From Anolis sagrei (lineage: Eukaryota > Chordata > Lepidosauria > Squamata > Anolidae): 64,000 nucleotides of DNA. The stretch covers positions 76,051,545 to 76,115,544 of the forward strand of contig NC_090025.1 of NCBI RefSeq assembly GCF_037176765.1, written 5' to 3'. Shown here piece by piece: positions 28,501 through 39,400 of this stretch. Position 1 is the stretch's first letter. Each line of letters begins with the position of its first letter. The notes beneath the pieces were generated by a model that worked only from the letters and a program-made list of their open reading frames with translations, had not been told where the DNA came from and ran no database searches. The translations under genes and the position numbers were made by a program.

Positions 28501-31500
28501 ACGCACACATCATACTCATTGTGTTGAGATCAAAAATAACTGGTCATTATATTTTCTTCTGGCAAACCTGCCTCAATGTAAGGGGATAGCCAACAATTCA
28601 TATTATATTAACCAAATGTAATATATATTATCCAGAATTATGAAAATAATTAAGTAGCCGAGAGTTATGATGCTATAAAAGTAGACTGGCACTAGACCAG
28701 GCGTGGGCAAGCTTTCTAACTTGGGGCCTCATGACAAGCCAGAGCAGGATGGGTGGGCCAGGAGGTAGGGGGTTCTCCTCAAGTCCCTTCCTCTTATCTT
28801 TCAGAGACAGAAAGTGAAGGAAAGACGAGAAACATTTGAATCCCAAAGGGGTTGGTCTTGGTCAGGATGAGATGGCGGATGGAAGAGAAAAAGCATAACC
28901 ATTAGACCCTGTATTGCCTACTCCTGATATACAGTACAATCCTAGAATCCTAGAGCTGGAAGAGACCCCAAGAGCCATCCAGTCCAACTCCCTGCCATGC
29001 AGAAAGGCACAATCAAAGCACTCCCAATAGACAGCCTCTGCGGAAAAGCTTCTAGAGAAGGAAACTCCACCACACTCTGCGGCAGCCTATGCCACTCTCC
29101 AGAAAGTTCTTCTTTCAAATCTCTTTGTCTGCCATTTGAACCCATCGCTCCCTTGTGCCCTGGTTTCTAGAACAACAGAAAATCACTTTTCCCTCTCCTC
29201 ATCAATGGGACACCCCTTTAAATCTTGAAACATGGTTCTCATGTTCCTTCTTTACCCTATCCTCTCCCAGCTAAACATCTCCTAAGAGGAAAGGAGGAAG
29301 GAAAGGGAGAAGGGAGGGAGGGAGGAAGAGAAGAATGGAAAGAAGGAAGGGTGGAAGAGAATGGAGGGAGGGAAGGGAGGGGGGAAAGAAAGAAGGAAGA
29401 AAAGACAAAAGGGAGAGAGGGAAGGAAGGAAGGAAGATTATGTGAAAGGGAAGGAAGAAGGGAGGAGAAAGAAGGAGGTAAGGAAGGAAGACAAAAAGGA
29501 GGAAAAGAGGACGAAAGGGTGGAAAGGAAGGATAGATGGAAGGAATGGTGCAAGTAAATAGAGGGAGGGAGGGAGGGAGGAAGAGGGAGAGAGGGAAGGA
29601 GGAAGGAAGGAAGCAGGGAAGGAGAAAGCGGGAGGAAAGGGAGAGAAGGAAGGAAGAATAGGAAGGTGTGAGAGAGGAGGACTTAAGAAAAGAGCCCAAG
29701 GGCTGCATCCAACCCCCGGGCCTGGGTTTGCCCATTCCCGTGCTACACCCTTTAAGTTAGTCTTTATCAACCTGATGGTCGGGACCCCTGGAGGAGTTGA
29801 AAGGGGGTGTCAAAGGGGTCACCAAAAACCAGCAGAAAACACAGTATGTTCTATTGGTCATGGGGGTTCTGTGTGAGAAGCCTGGCCCAATTCTATCATT
29901 GGTGGGGTTCAGAATGCTCGTTGATTGTAGGTTAACTATAAATCCCAGCACCTACAACTCCAACATGTCAAGGTCTATTTTTCCCAAACTCCATCAGCAT
30001 TCACATTTGAGCATATTGAGCATTCGTGCCAAGTTTGGTCCAGAGCCATCATTGTTTGAGTTCACAGCGCTCTTTGGATGTAGGTGAACTACAACTCCAA
30101 AACTCAAGGTCAATGCCCACTAAACCCTTCCAGTTTTTTTCTGTTCGACATTGAAGTTCTGTGTGCCAAGTTTGGTTCAATTTCATCGTTGGCGGAGTTC
30201 AAAGTGCTCTTTGATTGTAAGTGAACAATAAATCCCAGTAACTATGACTTCAAATTGATAAAATCACCCCCAACCCCACCAGTATTCAAACTTGGGTGAA
30301 ACGGGTATTTGTGCCAAATTTGGTCCAGTGAATGAAAATATGTCAAATATTTACATTATATGTACATTGATAACAGTAGCAAAATTGCAGTTATGAAGTA
30401 GCAACAAAAATTATTTCATGGCTGGGGGTCAACACAACATGAGGAGCTGTATTGAGGGGTCATGGCATTAGGAAGGTTGGGAACCACTGCTTTAAGTGTT
30501 CAATAATCCCACCACTCAGAACATATTTCATCCCAGTCAACATGGGCTTTCACTTACTCTGGGGTATAAAGAGTTACTTGCAACTGTGTAGGTGTGGTTA
30601 TGAATATACATTCCACAGGCCTCTGAAAAAGTCATTCATAAATTCATAAAGCCATTACAGAAATAAAAGAAACTGCAACGATTGCTTGTCAATGATAAAG
30701 TCCTAGAGGGGTGCAGAAAGGAGTAGAAAAGAAATTCTTCAATTCAGTGATACCTTAAACTAGCATAAATAAATCAAAAGTACTTTTTTAAAGAAAATAG
30801 CTGAAGTGATCCTGCATAAATCAGGATTACTATTTAACAGCAGCAGAAACAAAGATAATTTTGACAATCCAGTCTTCCCCTCTTCAGTTGCTCAAAAGCA
30901 AGTTCAATCACTGCTATTCAGGAAATTCTTGGTATTGTGGATAATAAAAAAGGATGGAGACAAAAAAATAATCCTTCAAAGACATATCCACACAATTTTG
31001 AATAATAAGGACTTTAGAAAGAGATGAAGCAAGTCCATCAGCAGTCAGATTCCCACTAAAAATCCAGGATTAACTTTTGTTATCAATACATTGATAAGTT
31101 CTGAAGTTTTTTTCCCTTCACCATCTTCAATACAGCTATGAGGAGCACATCAACAGATGTTCAGGAACATACATGTGGATAATATTACAGGTTGCCCCTC
31201 CCATACTAACATCCTAACTGGGGACCTGCCAGTAGTCTCAGTTGCTCAAAAGCAAAAGCAATCGCTGCCATTTAGTAGATCGCATTTCTGAAGCAGATTT
31301 CTTTGCCACCTGCATATCTTAATTTTAGTATCCACTATTAGAATGTCATAAACAGGTATTCACCCTTTGATTGTTCCACTTCTATGTCACAATCAAAGTA
31401 TTTTGCACTTTCACACTGTTGTGCAACTTCTGTACATCAAGTGGTAGCCATGCCAATTAAATTCGTTTCATTCCCAGCTTGTAATAGACCAGAAAGTCAA

Positions 31501-34500
31501 AGGGCGGGTGACTGTTTCTAAAAGGCATTGTATACAGAGTGTTATTCATCATATCTGAGGCAATATTGTTTGCCATGCAATCAAATAACATTTATCATGA
31601 GCAGGGCAAAGGTTGCATTTATGTCTTCCACGTGTCTTAACTTCAAGCACCCAGATGGCACTCCTACACTTGCTCAAAGGGGAATAAGAGCACCCAACCC
31701 AATCTACTTCTGAGCAGATTTTTCTATGAATACACTACTCCCATTTTGTGCAACTGATTATAGGGACTAGTAAAAGCTGTAAAATGATCATCGCCAAGAA
31801 GTTACACAAAGCCCAAGTGAACACACAGAACATATTTGTATGAAAACCAGTTTAACATATGGCTGTGAACTAAACATGTGTTTTCTTGTACATGAATATT
31901 TACTTTGCAAACAAAACAAAGAGTTGGCAGTAAAGCTGGTTCAGCGCTGCTAACGAAGAGTTTGGGCAGAAATGAGTCTTATTACATAGTGGTAATAAGA
32001 TTTGGAATCAATATATAAACAGGATCCCCTTAGTAGATGATCTACACCAGGAGCTGAACAGGGGGAGTGTGTCCCTGTTGGTTCTCCTGGACCTCTCAGC
32101 GGCCTTCAATACCGTAGACCACGGTATCCTTCTAGGATGTCTCATGGGAATGGGGCTCGGAGGTACTGTTCTGCAGTGGCTCCGGTCCTTCCTGGAGAGT
32201 CACTCCCAGAAGGGACACCTGCTTGGCTCCACAGCCATTGTCTTGTGGGGTCCCACAGGGTTCAGTACTGTTCCCCATGTTGTTTAACATCTACATGAAG
32301 CCATTGGGAGAGAGTTTTGGAATTTGATTTCATCTATACGCAGATGATGTTCAACTCTAACACTCTAAATACCATACAAGATTCCCCACTAAGATCTCTT
32401 TCTGTGCTAACCCATTAAAAGGCCTCTTGAAACAAGAAGTTTTTGCCTTCTGGTAAAGAGAGCAGAGAAAAGACCAACTAAGCCTCTGTAGGAGGGAACT
32501 GTAGAGATTTGGAGCAGCCACCAAGAAGTCTTCTCACCAAGCATGTTTGTGATAGGAATAAAACAGAAAGAGTTCCCCCAAAGATCTTACAACCTTCATA
32601 TTGGAAGGATCTTTCAAATAGTCAGCATCAAAGCTGTTAGGGCTTTATTGGCACTTTGAATTCTGCTTTGAAATGGACCATTAGAAAAAGGAAATGATAT
32701 GCAATCACAGAGTTGTGTGTTCCCTATAAATAACACTTTAGTGCAGCATATTGGGCCCACAAATGTTTCTGAACAAAAGCAGCTCCACATATGGTGTCTT
32801 AAAGCAATGCAAACAGAAGGCTGGCAAGATAATGTCAACTTGGCTTGCTCTGACATCTCCAGGAATGGGTACAGCTGGTGCAAATGCATTCCTGGCCACC
32901 ATCACAACCCAAATATCCAGGCTCAGACGTGAGTTCAAGAATACGTCTTTTTCAGCACACACTGATCTTCCTTTGAACTAACCAGGGTACCTCTATCCTA
33001 TCTGAAAGACGTTTCAGCATATCCACTGGCTCCAGAGAAGTTTAAGACCCAAATAGTTTTCTTGGAATAAGTTAGAAAGGAAAATGAGTTCAGTGTCATT
33101 GGCATAACGGCGACAAACAGGAATTCCTGAGCACTACCTTCGAAGTCTACTCATCTGAAGAGAGCCAAAACCACTGTAAAACAATTCCCCATAACTGTCG
33201 ATCCAGAGAGGTGGCCTAGAAGGATACCATGGTCAAAAGCTACCAAGAGCTCAGCAGAACCAGCAAGGACACTCTCTCTGCCAAATATCTGGCACAGGTC
33301 CTTCACCAACTTGGTCAATGATGTTTCTGTCCCATAACTAGGTCTGAAGTTGAGTTGAAATGCATCTGTATCCATCTCAGCCAGAAATTCCTGGAGGTGG
33401 GAGGCCATAGTGAACTCTATCAACTACATTACCAGAGTTAGTCTGGATCTGAATTATTTTGTGTAAAGTGTTGTGCACACTCTTCAGCACAAATTGTTGA
33501 GTGAGCTGTGCTCTCTCTCTTCTTGTGGTAAGAGCACAGAAGACTACTGGAGACAACTCTCCTCAAAGAAATGTGCAGATGTAATGATTAAATTAGATTT
33601 CATTTTTGTTCTGACATAGATTTTCAATGAGCTCTAGCTTGCATTTAGTTAGATTCCAGGTTTTCTCCTATCAATGCTCTAGTCTTCTTTCCACTCATTT
33701 CAGCAGTTCAATCTCCCTATGACACCACTTTGCTTCACTCTGTGTGAAACAATTCTCAGCAGCAATTGTATCCACTCCCCTGGCCATTTTCCATTTCAGA
33801 GATCAACCAGGGCTTCAAAAGGTCACCTGCCAAAGCAAGAAGAAATCCCCAAGAGCCATCAAGAAACAATCTGGATCTATCAATCTTCTGAGATCAACCA
33901 GGGCTTCAAAAGGTCACCTGCCAAAGCAAGAAGAAATCCCCCAAGAGACATCAAGAAACAATCTGGATCTATCGATCTTCTGAGATCAACCAAGGCTTCA
34001 AAAGGTCACCTGCCAAAGCAAGAAGAAATCCCCCAAGAGCCATCAAGAAACAATCTGGATCTATCGATCTTCTGAGATTATCCAGGGCTTCAAAAGGTCA
34101 CCTGCCAAAGCAAGAAGAAATCCCCCAAGAGCCATCAAGAAACAATCTGGATCTATCGATCTTCTGAGATCAACCAAGGCTTCAAAAGGTCACCTGCCAA
34201 AGCAAGAAGAAATCCCCCAAGAACTATCAAGAAACAATCTGTATCTGTCAATCTTCTGAGGCAGACTATTTTAATAAAATCTTCATTTCCGCTGTCTAAA
34301 TTCCATTTGGAAATAATTTCCCAACATCCAGATCACCATCATTTTACCATCTATTGCTTTGGTCTTTGTGTAGGACATGAAGCCCTAAGATGCTATGACA
34401 CTGCAGTCTCAGAATGGAAACTGAATTCCTGAAGCACAACATATGAGGACTACAATCCCATTATCAAGAGCAACTCAGACAGCTAAGGAAGAGAGATTGT

Positions 34501-36358
34501 TGATTAACAATACGGGAGGTACACCAATAGAATACTTATTTTGACTTGGCCACCCAACATTCAAACTCAGAAGATTACGAGAGAGATGAATCATGACAAA
34601 TCACTGAAACTCCTCCTGCCTGTTCCCTAAACCTCACCTGCTGCTGCATAGGTAATCTAGGTAGGTGGAGTCAACTACCGATCCCAGCTTCATCCAAGCT
34701 GGCATATACAACAACAACAAAACTTTATTTATATTCATCTAGGATCAAGTCCTCAATCAAAGTTTCCCCCTGGCATTATGCACCAACATTTCCATCCCAG
34801 GAGATCTGTTTATTTATTTAGTTATTTATTTCAATTATTTGTACCCCACCCTTCTCAAATCCCGGAGGGGGGGGGGGGGTCAGGGCGGCTTCCAGTCGGC
34901 AACAATTTGATGCCTCTATATACACACACAATAAAATACATAACAACCAATAATTATAAATAGTTAAAACATTAAGACAATACAATTAAAATCTACTAAC
35001 AATTACCAGTCTGGTGGCCATTATCTAGCCGAATTCTGTGAATTGAATACTCCATCAAACGTATCCATAGTCCATTTCCAAGCCATAGTCAATGTTGTCA
35101 TTGTCCACCTAATTACCCGAAGGCCTGGTCCCACATCCACGTTTTTAGCTTCTTTCTAAAGGTGAGGAGGGATGAAAATGACCTAATTTCCCCAGGAAGT
35201 GAATTCCACAGACGGGGGGCCACCACCGAGAAGGCCCTGTGCCTCGTCCCCGCCAAGCGCGTTTGAGACAGATGCAGGGCTGAGAGCAAGGCCTCCCCAG
35301 AATATCTTAAACTCCAAGGTGGAACATAGAAGGAGATACATTCGGACAAGTAGGCTGGACAGGAACCGTATAGGGTTTGTTGTGATGGATATTTAAAGTG
35401 TGGGACAGTTTGGCAGAAATAATACCTTGTGACTCTCCCACAGCGAAAGAACTCTCTTGTTCATTTCCCTGTAGTATAGAAGTGGGAGGGGAAGAGGGTA
35501 GAAGTGAGATGAAAGGAAACGAGAGCACAATCTACCTGTCAAGTTCCATTCAAAGGGAACTATAAGTAGAACTACCTGCCATTGAGGGCCTCTAGGATTA
35601 ATAGACCTGCTGCAACATCTATTTTGTAGGCAGGAGGGTCAGAAAAAGGAGTAAAACCATAGTGGTAACATATATGCTGTAAGCTACCACAGTTAACCAT
35701 AAACTGATAAGACTGATTATTTATTTTTAATATGCATACAAGGAAGTAAAGGGAGAGACCACAGAGCAGTATGAAGCAAACAATGGAACTATTACTCAGT
35801 GTTTACATATTTCAGACTGCTGTGGGGTTTCGGCTGATTGAAGGGCTGCTGTTTCAGCTAGAAAGACTATTCAATTTGTCTTCTCTACCTATAAACTTGT
35901 ATCAGACGTTTACTAAGAGCAATACAGCAAGTCCATTCTATGCAGGATTTAATCTGAGGGCGTATGTTCGTTTGACACAAGCTTTTCATTGAGTAACATC
36001 AAGGGTTAGTCTAGATCAGAGATTGCACATTTTTCATATAACACGGATGCTGTGTCTAACACTGCGAGAGGTAAGCACAGGCAGTTCTCAAATTACAAAA
36101 CATCCGACTTAGAAATGATTCATAGATAAGAAAGGAATTGAGGCAACAGGAAGTGAGAGAAATCTACCACAAGAAAGGGAAATTAATTTCTGAAAGAGTG
36201 ATCATGGGGAAAAGGTATCTCCACTGAAGCTTTTTCACCAAACCTTGTTTCCATTTTTTTTTTCAAAATCCACTTATCACAAGACAGAAAGTAAGGTGAA
36301 ATCTCCTGAATAGGGGCACAGACAGCAGCACAAACACCACAGGGTGCTATCCAAAGTT

Positions 36359-36440
<82 letters not shown>

Positions 36441-39400
36441 CAGGGACTCCCCAAGTTATGAACAAGATAGGTTCTGCAGGTTTGTTCTTAAGCTTAATTT
36501 GTATGTAAGTCAGAACCCAGTTTGGTTTTCGGTTCCTGAGCAACACCTTGACAAGGCCAAATTCACATATTAGCTGTCAAACATTGCACAAGTCAAAGTG
36601 ATCAAGCAAAGAGTAAAGTGAGGAAGGAAATAATGGCAGTAATCAGCCAGGCTTTGGAGCTGCAAGGTCATTAAATGCTAATCAAGGTGGCCAATTGCAA
36701 CATTCACACTTGTCTCAAGCAGACGAGAGTTCTTTCTCCCACCCTGGACATTCCACAGATATATAAATCTCACTTGTCTAGTTTCCAACAGACCTCACAA
36801 CCCCTGAGGATGCTGCCTCCATAGATGTGGGTGAAACGTCAGGAGAGAATGCTACTGGGACATGTCCATAAAGCCTGGAAAACTCAAAGCTACCCAACAT
36901 AGTACTATTTTTGTACTCCTAAAAAATAAAACTACAAGACCTTCCCAGTCTTTGACCAATGGCACTCCACACATGCCTTCCCATAAATCAGGAATTGTCA
37001 GATTTTGAAGGTTTCTCTATCTGTATCATTTTTATTTTTTACACGAGAACCACAAAATCCACCAAACCAAGTCAGGTGCAGTAGTTTGGTTAAGAAAGAT
37101 ATACATTTGGTTCAATTAAGGAAGCGGTTATTTGTGTTTTAAGAATCAAAACTCTCTGTTCTGCAAAATTCCACCCCTCCTTCCCTAAAACTAATTATTT
37201 GGAATATGTGTGTGCAAGAGAGGTTTTAATGTTGCTGTTGTAAAATAATGGGTAGGGGGCTGAGAAAATCCTGCAAATCTGCCACATATTATCCAAATGC
37301 CTAGCAGAGATCCTAATCTCCCTTCTGTTTGCACTTCTGTACTTTGCTTTTGGGTTGCTGATTCCCCTCTCTTTACGAAGATGTAAGTGTTTTCATGTAA
37401 GTGTTTCCATTCAAAACTCGTATACAAGCTCACTTTTGCATGGCTATCTATCACTACACAGTAGTGATACACTGTCTGATGCCAGAAAATTGACCAAATG
37501 TATGGCATGCCTATCTCTGTCAAACTTTACCGCTGAGCTTGGAAAATTTACTGTATAAATTCATACATAAATCTAGAATGTTAAATTTAAAAAATGACTC
37601 AAAAATATTGGGTCCACGTATCCACAAGTCAATGTAAAAAAATTGCACCTTAACTCTAATATTTAAAAAAAGCACCATCTCCTGCACTGAGTGGTGTAGT
37701 GAACGCTGCCCCTTTCCCTTCACTGTGTACTGACCCTCAACTTATCCAAGGGTCATATCAAAATCCCTAATTTTGACCCCAAAACCTGCCTTTGATTTAT
37801 ACATGAGGTCAACTTATACATTAGTATACATGTATACTTCTAACCATTAAGGAACCAGTTATTTTTGTTTTAAGAATCAAAACCAGAGATACAGCTTAAT
37901 GGTGTAATATTAGAACATGTTGACCATTTCTGCTACCTTGGCAACCACCTCTTCACAAAAGTCAACAGTGACACTGAAATACAACACCGCCTGAGCTCTG
38001 CGAGCGCAGCATTTTTCTGAATGAAGCAGAGAATGTTTGAGGACCGGGATATTCGTAGGGAAACCAAGGTGCTTGTTTATAAAGCTACTGTCCTCCTAAC
38101 CCTGCTATATGCCTGCAAAACGTGGACTATCTATGTCTCATATAACTCCTGGAACGATTCCATCAGCGCTGCCTCCGAAAAATTCTGCAAATCTTTTGGG
38201 AAGACAGGCGGACAAATGTCAGCATGCTTGAAGAAGCAAAGACCACCAGCATTGAAGCGATAGTCTTTTACCATCAACTCCGCTGGACTGGCCCCGTTGT
38301 CCAAATGTCTGATCACCATCTCCCAAACCAGTTATTGTACTCCGAACTCAAGAACAGAAAACGAAATGTTGGTGGTCGGGAAAAGAGATTTAAAGATGGG
38401 CTCAAAGCCAACCTTAAAAACTCTGGCATAGTCACCGAGAACTGGGAAGCCCTGGCCCTTGAGCGCTCCAGCTGGAGTTCAGCTGTGACCAGCAGTGCTG
38501 TAGAATTTGAAGAGGCATGAATGGAGGGCAAAAGAGAGAAACGTGCCAAGAGGAAGGCGCGTCAAGCCAACCTTGACCAGGATCGCCTTCCACCTGGAAA
38601 CCGATGCACTCACTGCGGGAGAACATGCAGATCAAGAATAGGGCTCCACAGTCAACTGCATACCCACCGCCAGTACACCGAACTTGGGGGACAATCTTAC
38701 TCGGACAATGAAGGATCGCCTAAGTAAGTAAGTAAAGTATACTTCTAATGATAATTATTAGAAGCTATTAGTTCTAATGATAACTATTAGATAGCCAGTT
38801 AATCTCTCCGTAAGAGGATTTTTGGGCCTGTTATCCAAAAAAGCAACTTATCCAACTTTTTCCTGATTCACATGCCCTCAGTTTGCATTGCTTTTTGTTG
38901 ATTTTATTCAGCTGTGTTCTTTCCACACAACTGAATAAAATCCCACATTTTCTGCTTTGGAATATATGGCAGTGTGGAAGGGCCCACACTGAGGTATCAC
39001 AAAGGGTTGTCTGGGAATCAGAGTGGTAGGGCCCTTCCACACAGCCCTATATCCCAGATTATAAAGGCAGAAAATCCCACAATATCTGCTTTGAACTGGG
39101 TTATCTGAATCCACATTAAAATAATGTAGGGTTTTCTGCCTTGATATTCTAGGATACAGGGCTGTGTGGAGGCCCCTGAATTCCACCTACAGATCATAGG
39201 GCCCTTCCAGTCATATAACCCAGAATATCAAGGCAGATAAGCCACAATATATGCTTTGAACTAAATTATCTGAAACCACACTGACATATAATCCAGTTCA
39301 ATGCGATTACTGTGATTTTATATTGTTTGGTATATTTATTTATATTGTTTTTGTATTTATTTTTATTTTCATGATATTTTACTGTTAGTATTTTATGTTG

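Larger units (their letters stand above)
28699..29745. mobile_element. hAT-like element interrupted by CR1 and a purine tract
   Basis: Left end CAGGCGTGGGCAAGC at 28700 and right end GGTTTGCCCATTCCCGTG at about 29728-29744 are complementary. Between them lie an antisense CR1 tail and about 400 bases of purine-rich low-complexity DNA. The target duplication is not clear. Confidence 0.5.

Noticed and set aside
29225-29770. Lys/Glu/Gly-rich and Pro/Ser/Phe-rich ORFs
   Set aside because: Purine-tract artefacts.
33719-34075. ORF of 118 codons across the 92-bp array
   Set aside because: The unit is not a multiple of three, so the frame shifts at each unit; no start context or homology.
35771-35992. 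73-codon ORF in NIPAL1 intron 1
   Set aside because: No splice context, homology or repeat membership visible; expected by chance at this length.
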